A stretch of 25,255 nucleotides of DNA, from NCBI GenBank assembly GCA_905221035.1, contig CAJNBP010000022.1, positions 1-25,255 on the forward strand, given 5' to 3'. The position numbers and the translations under genes were made by a program. Positions 16,651-23,581 of this stretch are shown here, in pieces. Source of the stretch: a bacterium. GTDB taxonomy: Bacteria > Bacillota > Bacilli > Lactobacillales > Streptococcaceae. Numbering within the stretch: the first letter of the stretch is position 1; each line of letters starts with the position of its first letter. The notes under the pieces were generated by a model. It did no database searches and was not told the origin of the DNA. It worked only from the letters and a program-made list of their open reading frames with translations.

Positions 16651-16772
16651 AAACAAGTGCTGACACGGCGAGTCTAAGCACTTGTTTAGCAAAAATGTGG
16701 GTGATTACCCACGAAACATCACTACATGCGTCCGCCAACTAGGGGCAAAAGCCCAGCGTTTGGAGTGGTGGT
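16651..16772 (+). ncRNA. Three-stem structured RNA region upstream of 16818
   Basis: H1: AAACAAGTGCT (16651-16661) with AGCACTTGTTT (16677-16687), plus an inner GAC/GTC. H2: GTGGGT-GATT-ACCCAC (16697-16712). H3: ATCACTAC (16718-16725) with GTGGTGGT (16765-16772), 8 pairs including two U-G pairs valid only as plus-strand RNA, enclosing CCAAC/GTTTGG and the GGGC-AAAA-GCCC tetraloop (16743-16754). No ORF. It could be a leader RNA, a processed sRNA or a packaging/replication site. Confidence 0.5.
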
Positions 16773-16817
16773 AATCGTGTATAGGAAACAGGCAAACCAA
16801 AAGAAAAAGGTAAAAAT

Positions 16818-17249
16818 ATGAATGACTATTTTAAAGAATTTGAAAACGAGTTGGTACTTGTAGAGGAAAAGCTAGATATTTTATCAGAGTGGCATAATTC
16901 TAAGAATTATATTGGCGCAATGGAAATTGTTGAAGATTGTAATTCAGTAATTAGTGATCTTTGGCTAAGTTTTTATAAATTATCTGAAGCGTACAAGATG
17001 CAGGAAGCGAGTCATGAAGAATTTTATAATAAGAATGTTGAGAACTTACTGGGAGAATTAAAAAAATATGATGATGAGTGTGCAGAAATGTACAATAAGA
17101 AACCTGACTGGTTACTATTCAATTACTTAAATCAAGCAATAAGCGAAAACAAGTTAAGTAATGGTATTATTCATGAGACTGCTTCAACTTGGACGTATTT
17201 ACGAAGTTTAGTAGTTTCTGATTTACAAAAAAGAGGGCTTTTAAAATGA
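16818..17249 (+). CDS. Hypothetical acidic island protein (143 aa)
   Basis: 143 aa, strongly acidic and rich in Trp and Tyr, mostly helical in appearance (ELVLVEEKLDILSEWHNSKN; NYLNQAISENKLSNGIIHET). No recognisable domain, signal peptide or membrane segment. AAAAAGG lies 7 nt before the ATG. The stop overlaps the next start (ATGA). Base composition is more AT-rich than its neighbours, which fits a recently acquired accessory gene. Acidic small phage proteins often act as DNA mimics or inhibitors, but I have no direct support for that here. Confidence 0.6.
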   Translation: MNDYFKEFENELVLVEEKLDILSEWHNSKNYIGAMEIVEDCNSVISDLWLSFYKLSEAYKMQEASHEEFYNKNVENLLGELKKYDDECAEMYNKKPDWLLFNYLNQAISENKLSNGIIHETASTWTYLRSLVVSDLQKRGLLK

Positions 17250-17446
17250 CTCTAAACCTAGACAACATGACACAAGCAGAATTTGATAACTTCATGGGTG
17301 ATTTAAAGGTAAACGATCCGAATTTATTTCAGTTTATCGTTGATTTTATCAATAAAAAAGTAACCGTTCAAGAAGTTGAAGCTTTCCAAAAGATGGAGCC
17401 TGAAGTGCAACAGTTATATATTAAAAACTACAAAGCGAGGGCATAA
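17246..17446 (+). CDS. Hypothetical island protein (66 aa)
   Basis: 66 aa, acidic N-terminal half (MTLNLDNMTQAEFDNFMGDL), then VNDPNLFQFIVDFINKK and a helical C-terminus. It overlaps the preceding stop by 4 nt (ATGA), which implies translational coupling to the 143-aa protein and a possible joint function. No known family recognised. Confidence 0.6.
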   Translation: MTLNLDNMTQAEFDNFMGDLKVNDPNLFQFIVDFINKKVTVQEVEAFQKMEPEVQQLYIKNYKARA

Positions 17447-17447
17447 C

Positions 17448-17654
17448 ATGAATGAACTAGATTTAAGCAATACACAGGCACTTATTTTTACCGTGATTTT
17501 GATTGGCTTTCTCATATATCTAAATCATCGAGACCGCAAAAAGTGCGCTCAAATGGAGCGAGAAAACAGGAAACTAGGAGAAAGTCCTAGCGAGAGTTTA
17601 AGCCCAGATTATGGGCGATATATCCAACTTGCAGGCATTAAGCCGTGGAGGTGA
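17448..17654 (+). CDS. Small single-pass membrane protein (68 aa)
   Basis: 68 aa from the ATG at 17448 (GAGGG upstream), 1 nt after the previous stop. One transmembrane segment near residues 7-24 (TQALIFTVILIGFLIYL), then a basic, charged cytosolic tail (NHRDRKKCAQMERENRK). The topology resembles small phage membrane proteins such as superinfection-exclusion factors or holins, but there is no lysis context. Function unknown. Confidence 0.6.
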   Translation: MNELDLSNTQALIFTVILIGFLIYLNHRDRKKCAQMERENRKLGESPSESLSPDYGRYIQLAGIKPWR

Positions 17655-17658
17655 TGAT

Positions 17659-17922
17659 ATGTTTGAAAGGATGATTGAAGAACTTCAAATAAAAATATTA
17701 GAAGCCTTAGATCGTTACCTAAAAAGCCATGAGAAAATACCTCCCCGAATTATTGGACTGATTTCCGCAAAACGAGTACAGGAAGAGTTAGATATAAAAT
17801 ACCTGACCTTGCAAAAATGGGAAAGAATGGGCTTGATGCGTTATCAGCCCCCAGGAGACGATAGCAGAAAAGTTTATTATAAAGTGGACGACATCCGTAA
17901 GTTTATGGGGGTGGGAGAATGA
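17659..17922 (+). CDS. Helix-turn-helix protein, MerR/excisionase-like
   Basis: 87 aa from the ATG at 17659. GGAGGTGATGAT directly precedes it; the longer in-frame start at 17611 lies inside the previous gene and lacks a ribosome site. Residues about 35-85 read ISAKRVQEELDIKYLTLQKW, ERMGLMRYQPPG, and KVYYKVDDIRKFMG, the winged HTH of excisionase/MerR-like (HTH_17) proteins. It may be the directionality factor for Int or a replication regulator. Its stop overlaps the next start. Confidence 0.7.
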   Translation: MFERMIEELQIKILEALDRYLKSHEKIPPRIIGLISAKRVQEELDIKYLTLQKWERMGLMRYQPPGDDSRKVYYKVDDIRKFMGVGE

Positions 17923-18434
17923 GAGTGATAGAGTTAACCTTGTCTAGTGACAAATTGGCCTTGTTTGGCTTTCTCAAGTCTACCCCTACCCAAGCTTGGA
18001 AGAATGGGAAACACTTCAAATTCATCTACTTTGAACCGATAGGCGAGGCGTTGACGGATTTTCACTATAAAGGTTTGTATGTGGCTGTCAAAGACGAAAA
18101 GGAGCAAGTGGAGGGTTGGAAATTAATTAGAGACTTGGAGATAGCTTTGGCCAGTTCGGACTTGCTGACGATTCTGAAAGAATTAGAGGTAAACAAATTG
18201 ACCGAGCAACGGCAGGGGCTTGGAGTGGAGTTGAAAGGCTGGGTGTTTGACCTGATTTGTAATGGCATTTATACCAGGTATGAGACGTCACTTTTTGTCC
18301 GCTTGCTATTTGTGAATGGCTACAGTTTTAGTCAGCTGGTGGATTTGTTTTCAGCAATCGTCAAACGGAAAGACCTAGCCAGCTATTTCCTAGAAGTAGC
18401 GACAAAATTCTATAAGGAGGTGGCTTTTGAATAG
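17919..18434 (+). CDS. Hypothetical protein upstream of the replication helicase (171 aa)
   Basis: 171 aa, not recognised. It overlaps the HTH gene by 4 nt (ATGA) and the rep gene by 8 nt, a tight translationally coupled cassette. Visible features are LFGFLKSTPTQAWKNGKHFK, a central region that looks mixed alpha/beta, and a helical C-terminus (FVRLLFVNGYSFSQLVDLFS). The position is where SaPIs and other PICIs place a primase-like or replication accessory gene, so a replication role is reasonable but inferred. Confidence 0.6.
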   Translation: MRVIELTLSSDKLALFGFLKSTPTQAWKNGKHFKFIYFEPIGEALTDFHYKGLYVAVKDEKEQVEGWKLIRDLEIALASSDLLTILKELEVNKLTEQRQGLGVELKGWVFDLICNGIYTRYETSLFVRLLFVNGYSFSQLVDLFSAIVKRKDLASYFLEVATKFYKEVAFE

Positions 18435-19878
18435 TGAAGAAATTGTAAGTAAAATCATCGAAGAGAATCAACCACAAATACCGCCTACCGTGGTGGACTT
18501 GACCCAAGCAAGGGAGACAAGTGAGGAAAACAATAGCCTGAACTTGACCAAAAAAGCAAGAGGGGATGGCTTTGCAGTCAACTTGGACAATCTCAAGAAG
18601 ATTTTGAGTGGGGATAGTAAGCTAAAAGGTTCGATACAGTACAACACTTTTACATATGAAATTGACGTGACTAGACCAATGAAGCTAAACGGTAGAACCT
18701 TGAGCGGTACAATCGATGACCTGATTATCAGAGAGATTAGGGCTTATATTGCTACCAAGTATAAGATGGATTATAAAAAAGGGGATATCGCTGATATCTT
18801 GGAAGTGGTGGCTGGAGAACACAGCTACAATCCCTTAAAAGACTATCTGGAATCTTGTGAAAGCGAGTATAAAGAGTTAGTAAATCAGCGTGATCCCTTT
18901 GATATTTTAAGGCATTATCTCAATATCAAGGATGACGAATATAACCGTATTATTATGGACTTGTTTTTCCGTGGAGCGGTTGCCAAGGTGTTTGACCCTA
19001 CTGTTAAGTTTGACTTTGTGCTGGACTTGACTGGAAGGCAGGGAGTAGGAAAGACCCAATTTTTTGAGGGGCTTTTCACTCACAAGTATTTTACAACTGT
19101 TGAGACTTTCACAGACAAAGATGACAAGGCTAGAATGGTAAGAAACTGGTGTGTTTTTGATGATGAGATGGTGGCCAGTAAAAAGGCTAGTTTTTCAGAA
19201 TTGAAGAAATTCATCACAGAAACCAAGCTGGAGTTTAGACCGCCTTACGCTTCCAGCGACAGGCGATTGCCTAAGAGTTTTATCATTGTAAGAGCAACCA
19301 ATGACCATGATTATTTAAACGACCTGACAGGAGAAAGGCGCTTTCTGGTTGCGGAAGTCCACAAGGACACCGCCTATAAGGGCAGGAAGTGGACGGAAAA
19401 AGACCGTAGAGCCTTTTGGGGTGCTATGGTGATGGCTTGGAGAGCTAACCAAGTCTTGAACCTGACAGACGAGCAGGAAAAGCTAGTAAATGAGGTTAGA
19501 AGCCGTTACAAGTTTGTAGATGAAACCCTTGAGGATTTGGAGCGCTATTTAGGCACTCCTTACCCAAAAAGAATGTATCAGTTCCCGACGACTGACAGAA
19601 CGCGATACTATTATATCTATGATATGATGAACGAGGGATACTATAGAAATAACAGGGGTGGAACGGTTGAACTGGACACAGACACCTACGGCGAACTGGT
19701 AGACAGGGACAAGATGACGATTAACCTATTTTTTCAAGAGGTGTATCTGACTGACAAAGTACCGCCAAAGGATAAGGCTAAGGTTAAAAAGTACATGCAA
19801 AACCGAGACGGCTGGGAACATAGGCGATCAACAAGATTTGGTAAAAGCATTAAACCAGCTTATGTTAAAAAAATGTAG
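18427..19878 (+). CDS. VapE/D5-like replication helicase (Rep)
   Basis: 483 aa from TTG at 18427; AAGGAGG ends 7-8 nt before it. P-loop ATPase of the virulence-associated E/D5 superfamily: Walker A GRQGVGKT at residues 203-210, Walker B within WCVFDDE (about 241-247), sensor/Arg-finger region RATNDHDYLNDLTGERRF (about 289-306). The N-terminal 100 residues may be primase-related remnants or oligomerisation. The C-terminus (RDGWEHRRSTRFGKSI) resembles the DNA-binding end of VapE proteins. The iteron array starts inside its stop codon, as in SaPI rep-ori units, so it probably melts its own origin. Confidence 0.85.
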   Translation: MNSEEIVSKIIEENQPQIPPTVVDLTQARETSEENNSLNLTKKARGDGFAVNLDNLKKILSGDSKLKGSIQYNTFTYEIDVTRPMKLNGRTLSGTIDDLIIREIRAYIATKYKMDYKKGDIADILEVVAGEHSYNPLKDYLESCESEYKELVNQRDPFDILRHYLNIKDDEYNRIIMDLFFRGAVAKVFDPTVKFDFVLDLTGRQGVGKTQFFEGLFTHKYFTTVETFTDKDDKARMVRNWCVFDDEMVASKKASFSELKKFITETKLEFRPPYASSDRRLPKSFIIVRATNDHDYLNDLTGERRFLVAEVHKDTAYKGRKWTEKDRRAFWGAMVMAWRANQVLNLTDEQEKLVNEVRSRYKFVDETLEDLERYLGTPYPKRMYQFPTTDRTRYYYIYDMMNEGYYRNNRGGTVELDTDTYGELVDRDKMTINLFFQEVYLTDKVPPKDKAKVKKYMQNRDGWEHRRSTRFGKSIKPAYVKKM

Positions 19879-20186
19879 TCAGCGTAGTTTATTTTTAAAA
19901 AGTGACTACATTTTGAATAGGAAGAAAACCCTTGATACATAAGGGGTTAGAAAAAAGTGTTGTTTTTACTATTTTACTGACTACACCCCTAAACCCTTGA
20001 TATTATTGACTTTTATATAAAAATGTAGTTATTTTCTATTTATTAAAGAGTATATGAAGATAAAAGATAAAAGGCGTTTATTGTTTATTTTTTTGGGAGC
20101 AAGGTGACTACATGACTACGCAAGGCGAAAAGCCTTGGAATTGTAAGGCGGAGAGCGTAGTCACTAGATATCCCAAAATGACTACA
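19874..20186. other. Predicted replication origin: iterons around an AT-rich core
   Basis: TGACTACA or its complement at 19874-19881, 19903-19910, 19978-19985, 20105-20112 and 20179-20186, with one-base variants at 20024-20031 (TGTAGTTA), 20113-20120 (TGACTACG) and 20156-20163 (CGTAGTCA). They flank an AT-rich stretch at 20032-20090. TGACTACGC (20113-20121) and GCGTAGTCA (20155-20163) form a 9-bp inverted repeat around the hairpin CAAGGC/GCCTTG (20121-20137). The first iteron overlaps the rep stop codon. Confidence 0.82.
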
Positions 20187-20417
20187 CTTTTTGGAATCAT
20201 GAGTAGGAGACCTAAATAGGAATGAAAATAGTAACTTAAATGAGTAACTTTTAAAACGGAAATCATACTTGTATTTTACATAATGAGAAAATGTAAATAG
20301 GAAATCACAAAAATAGCCCTCCCCCCTTGATAGACAAGGCGAGAAGGGAGGTCGCTTAAATTTAACAGAATAGAAGATATGTTAAATATATGGCACCAAA
20401 AAAGAGAGGAAAAACAG
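20187..20417. other. Non-coding gap after the origin
   Basis: AT-rich with no convincing gene. It contains one pyrimidine tract CCCTCCCCCC (20317-20326) followed by TTGATAGACAAGG. Similar tracts recur at 21324-21335 and 21844-21854. An in-frame ATG at 20379 exists for the next ORF but has no good ribosome site. Confidence 0.5.
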
Positions 20418-20582
20418 ATGAATCAAAGCAAAGATTACACTCCATTTCTACAGGATAACTTTATTATTTTTAACAAAGATGGTATAATAGAGATGAGGAA
20501 AATACCAGACTTTGGAAGCGTGGTATTTACTAGTCAAGATGGTAACATTGTCCAGATTGATACAACAATTAAAGAAAGATAG
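20418..20582 (+). CDS. Hypothetical small protein (54 aa)
   Basis: 54 aa from the ATG at 20418, preceded by AGAGAGGAAAAACAG. The sequence (NQSKDYTPFLQDNFIIFNKD, then PDFGSVVFTSQDGNIVQIDT) looks like a short beta-rich protein. No known family. It stands alone between the origin and a strong terminator, which suggests a separate short transcript. Confidence 0.55.
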   Translation: MNQSKDYTPFLQDNFIIFNKDGIIEMRKIPDFGSVVFTSQDGNIVQIDTTIKER

Positions 20583-20596
20583 CTGACTAGACAACT

Positions 20597-20648
20597 AGAG
20601 GCGTAACATTAAAGCTAAGTAGCTTTTTGTTGCGCCTCTTTTTGTTTT
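20597..20648 (+). terminator. Large Rho-independent terminator
   Basis: 12-bp outer stem AGAGGCGTAACA / TGTTGCGCCTCT (one T-G) with an inner AAAGCTA/TAGCTTT hairpin, then TTTTTGTTTT. It is the strongest terminator in the island and separates the replication block from the right-hand genes. Confidence 0.88.
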
Positions 20649-20734
20649 AAGAAAGAGGACTTAATGAGGAATAAAGACCCAGTAGAGAGTTGAAACCAAT
20701 AAGCACGATCAAAAGAAATGAGGAATAAAAGAAG

Positions 20735-21313
20735 ATGGAAACATTACAAACTATTGAAACTAAAATTGACAAACTGATTGAACAGAATAAGAAAGATATT
20801 GAGATGACTGAGGCGGAACTGGTTAAAGCAAACCAAGCTATTTCAGACGCTCAAACCAAACTTGTAAAGGCTCAAAAAGAAATCAACTCAGAAAAATATG
20901 TTGAAGCAAAAGGTGACTTATGGACGGCAGAACGTACAAAGGAATTTCACGAAGGACGTTTGAAAGAGTTATCTGAAAATCCTATGATCACTTATGATGA
21001 ATACCATGCGATGGTTGCAGATGTTTATAAATTGGCTGATGAACAACAAAAAACTTTCTATGTGCCAGCTAGAAAGAAAGTGATGGAGATTATAAAACTT
21101 GGAGATGACTCTTTGAAAGAAGCCAAGCATGTAGATAGTATACTCGAAAAACTTGAAAAGGATATTTCTAAAAATAACGAAGAGTATAAAAAAGACAAAA
21201 ACGGTTCTTGGCTTAGTGGGTTCTATTCTGGTTTATCCTATGAACCAAGAGACGCACTGTATGGATATAGACATAAATTAAATAATATAGCTGAGAATTT
21301 CAAAAGGGAATAA
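20735..21313 (+). CDS. Hypothetical coiled-coil protein (192 aa)
   Basis: 192 aa, lysine- and glutamate-rich. Residues about 1-80 and 110-160 show heptad-like patterns (IETKIDKLIEQNKKDIEMTE; KHVDSILEKLEKDISKNNEE) typical of coiled coils. No signal peptide or catalytic motif. The ATG is preceded by only a weak AGAAG. Between the terminator and this gene is a 13-bp direct repeat AATGAGGAATAAA (20663-20675 and 20717-20729). Possibly structural or a capsid-interfering protein, but that is a guess from position. Confidence 0.6.
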   Translation: METLQTIETKIDKLIEQNKKDIEMTEAELVKANQAISDAQTKLVKAQKEINSEKYVEAKGDLWTAERTKEFHEGRLKELSENPMITYDEYHAMVADVYKLADEQQKTFYVPARKKVMEIIKLGDDSLKEAKHVDSILEKLEKDISKNNEEYKKDKNGSWLSGFYSGLSYEPRDALYGYRHKLNNIAENFKRE

Positions 21314-21381
21314 AATTAAAATACCCCCTCCCCCCTTCAGTTATCCCCCCTACTAACAAATAGAAAGATGAGGTATATAGA

Positions 21382-21726
21382 ATGACCCTACCCACTGGTA
21401 AGATTGATTTAAACGAATACGGGAAGCATTTAGCAGAAAAGTCTGCTGAGATTCATGAAGAGAAAACTAAACAAATTGAAGACGCTTGGGAACGTCAGAG
21501 ACAAGGCTATATAGCAAGAGATGCCAAGTGGCAAGCTGTCATAGATCGTTCTGGTGAACTATTAAAAGAAAAGAAGGAAAAAGAGCACCAGCAAGAGATT
21601 GAACGCTTGACGGAAGAGAAGCGCAAAGAGGTTGATAGAGAAGTTAGTCAGCGTCTATCAATGCCAAATGAACACCAGCAAAAAATTAATAAAGGTATGA
21701 GTGAAATGCTGAAAGATTTATTTTAA
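21382..21726 (+). CDS. Hypothetical charged coiled-coil protein (114 aa)
   Basis: 114 aa, highly charged and helical (EIHEEKTKQIEDAWERQRQG; KEKKEKEHQQEIERLTEEKR), reminiscent of scaffold-like or Gp-accessory proteins of phages. GAGG precedes the ATG. The stretch before it (21324-21350) carries three C runs. No family recognised with confidence. Confidence 0.6.
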   Translation: MTLPTGKIDLNEYGKHLAEKSAEIHEEKTKQIEDAWERQRQGYIARDAKWQAVIDRSGELLKEKKEKEHQQEIERLTEEKRKEVDREVSQRLSMPNEHQQKINKGMSEMLKDLF

Positions 21727-21930
21727 AGAGTCCATAAAAAGACTCCATAAAAAAATAATTAAAAAGTTTTTTAATAAAGTGAATCGGAAAAAATATTTTT
21801 TGTGAAAGAGATTGGAGAAGCAAGGGAGAAGGTGGGGGGATATCCCCCTCCCCCTCGGTGCTCCCGAACTTCACGCCATCACTGTACATATTTTCTCGCG
21901 AGCGAGAAAGACAAAAAGGAGTAAATAGGA
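21727..21930. other. Non-coding region with GC-rich palindromic block
   Basis: An AT-rich left half is followed by a sharply GC-rich block at about 21820-21880: palindrome GGGGGATATCCCCC (21835-21848), then CCCCCTCCCCC (21844-21854) and CGGTGCTCCCG. A second perfect stem TTTCTCGCGAGCGAGAAA lies at 21892-21909, ending 6 bp before the AAAGGAG ribosome site of the next gene. Composition is unlike the rest of the island. Possible cos/pac or protein-binding site. Confidence 0.5.
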
Positions 21931-22185
21931 TTGAATGAAACTACTGTAACTAGAAAATGCTCCAAGTGTCATGAGACTAAAGAATTATCTAGCGAAAACT
22001 TTTATAGAAAGCATTCAGACAAGAAAGGTTTCTCAAAAGTTTGTAAGCTATGTAATAAAAAGAAAGACGCAGAGCGTTACCAAAAGAAAAAAGACAAGAT
22101 ATTGACCCAGAAGAAACGATACTATAGACGGCAGAAAGAGCGTCAAAATGAAAAAGGCAGTTTACTCGAAGGAGGTGAAAAGTAA
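21931..22185 (+). CDS. Zinc-finger (CxxC/CxxC) small phage protein, HNH-associated type
   Basis: 84 aa from TTG at 21931; AAGGAG lies 9 nt upstream. CSKC near residues 10-13 and CKLC near 38-41 form a likely zinc ribbon, followed by a strongly basic helix (KKKDAERYQKKKDKILTQKK). This module is the usual N-terminus of phage HNH endonucleases, but the HNH nuclease part is absent, so it is a stand-alone DNA- or RNA-binding ribbon. Its stop overlaps the start of the minor-head ORF (TAATG). Confidence 0.7.
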   Translation: MNETTVTRKCSKCHETKELSSENFYRKHSDKKGFSKVCKLCNKKKDAERYQKKKDKILTQKKRYYRRQKERQNEKGSLLEGGEK

Positions 22186-23002
22186 TGGAAGATATGTTTC
22201 CTAGTCTACTCCAGAAAATTAAGGCCGAATTTGAAAAAGCTAGGCTTGATAGTGAGATTCTGGAAGAGTTACTAGAAAAGTTAGAAGAGAATAAAGCTAA
22301 TTATCTGGACGCCAATCAATATGCTATAGAAATTGGTGAAATACTGTCAAAGGTTTTAGGAACTTACTTAAGTAATGAAAGCCTACCAGATGGCAAGATG
22401 TACTATAATATCGCTAAACGATTGCTGGAAGATGTTTTAGGTCGAAACTATGATCTTGTAAGTGATTATACTGAAAAGGTTCAAGAAGATTTAAACCTTA
22501 GGGCTAAACTTCGTATTCCTGCTCAAGTTCCTGAGTTGAATCAAGATAGGATTGATGGCTTAGTCAATCGTTTAGCTAGTGAAGATGATTTTGGGGCTGT
22601 AAAATGGTTGGTGGGTGAAACGATTGTTAATTTTACCCAAAGTATTGTAGATGATACGATTCAAAAAACGTGGTATTTCAGTATAAAGCAGGACTTAGCC
22701 CTAAAATCACTAGACGAACGGCTGGAAAGTGTTGTAAGTGGTGCCAAGAACTGGAGGGCAGTTATAAATATCCTTCCGTTCCCCATGATATTTACAGACG
22801 GCATAGTAATTGTAGATGTACCGTTGAATATTATCCGCAAGATGGTAGACGGCAGAATGTACATACCAGAAAATGGAGTAATATCAATCAAGAAGATGTG
22901 GAGCGTCGAAAACAGATAGGTATAGAGTCTGCTGAAGAGCGTAAAAGAAAACGAGATGAAAGAATTGCCAAGTTTGGGAATCCTAGAAGAAGATTAAGCT
23001 AG
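22185..23002 (+). pseudogene. Phage minor head protein (SPP1 gp7/Mu F-like), split by a frameshift
   Basis: The first frame runs from the ATG at 22185 and matches through about residue 160 (FTQSIVDDTIQK), then continues out of frame to 22919. The remainder is in the -1 frame: YKAGLSPKITRRTAGKCCKW, then DIYRRHSNCRCTVEYYP and NVHTRKW, ending at 23002. The CxWC...H-x2-CRC pattern is the conserved C-terminus of SPP1 gp7/Mu F-like head-morphogenesis proteins. The join lies at a run of six A (22663-22668); a seventh A would restore one 272-aa protein. AAGGAGGTGAAAAGTA precedes the ATG. Why a PICI-like island holds it is unclear. Confidence 0.72.
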
Positions 23003-23026
23003 GCATAAGTTACAGGAGTAGAAAGG

Positions 23027-23431
23027 TTGTCGTTAAAAATGGAGCTGGATAAGTTTAAAACGATGATGAACGTCAGAAAGCGGATGACTTACTTTCTGAG
23101 ATTCCAGAGGATGGCAGGAAGTGAAAACCAAGTTAGGATAGATGAAGAGGCTTGGAAACTTGTCCTACCTGATCAGTGGAATTTGACTAGTAAGCATGAA
23201 AAAGCAATTAGAGAGAGTCTAGAAACATTTGTCCATGATATCAATAAGATAGAGAACAAGCGAGCCAGAAAATACTTTATTATCCATTATTGTTACATGA
23301 GGAAGAAAACAGTAAGTGAATGTTTAGAAATTGCTGGGACAAAATCCACTAATTATCATAGATACAAACAGATAGCTGTCTTAAACTTTGCTAGAATCCA
23401 CCAGAACGGAGAACTAGAAGCATATAAGTAG
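23027..23431 (+). CDS. ArpU-family phage transcriptional regulator
   Basis: 134 aa. The sequence IRESLETFVHDINKIENKRA, then YFIIHYCYMRKKTVSECLEI followed by AGTKSTNYHRYKQIAVLNFA, fits the ArpU/late-gene regulator family with a sigma-70 region 4-like HTH. In phages these proteins activate late genes; in islands they may control packaging-linked genes or use of helper functions. The start is TTG at 23027 with AGGAG 8 nt upstream; an ATG at 23039 is the alternative (AAAGG 12 nt upstream). Confidence 0.72.
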   Translation: MSLKMELDKFKTMMNVRKRMTYFLRFQRMAGSENQVRIDEEAWKLVLPDQWNLTSKHEKAIRESLETFVHDINKIENKRARKYFIIHYCYMRKKTVSECLEIAGTKSTNYHRYKQIAVLNFARIHQNGELEAYK

Positions 23432-23509
23432 CCATCAGCTGAATAACTAGAGTCTAGGACGCCCCGTTTTAGGGCTTCATCATATAGAACTCCATGAATC
23501 AACTAGAAA

Positions 23510-23531
23510 CCCTTAGAAATGAATCTAGGGG
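23510..23531 (+). terminator. Possible terminator after ArpU-like gene
   Basis: CCCTTAGA, loop AATGAA, TCTAGGGG (8 pairs, one U-G), then CTTTTAGATTT, a weak T tract. A shorter GCCC/GGGC stem lies at 23461-23474. Confidence 0.5.
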
Positions 23532-23566
23532 CTTTTAGATTTCTGAATATATAGGTTAGTGATATA

Positions 23567-23575
23567 TGGTATAAT
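23567..23575 (+). promoter_or_regulatory. Extended -10 promoter near the right end
   Basis: TGGTATAAT, a full extended -10. No good -35. Start predicted near 23582. Confidence 0.5.
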
Positions 23576-23581
23576 GGTGAT

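Noticed and set aside
16651..16687. Rho-independent terminator on the plus strand
   Set aside because: The 11-bp stem is strong but is followed by AGCAAAAATG, not a T run; a minus-strand terminator is possible, but no minus-strand gene ends there.
20379..20417. Longer N-terminus for the 54-aa protein
   Set aside because: The ATG at 20379 lacks a good ribosome site, whereas GAGAGG precedes the ATG at 20418.
22662..22680. Programmed -1 frameshift in the minor-head gene
   Set aside because: In the zero frame the codons are CAA AAA ACG, so A-AAA-AAC or A-AAA-AAG is not in the required phase, and I saw no clear downstream stimulator stem. One lost A is simpler.
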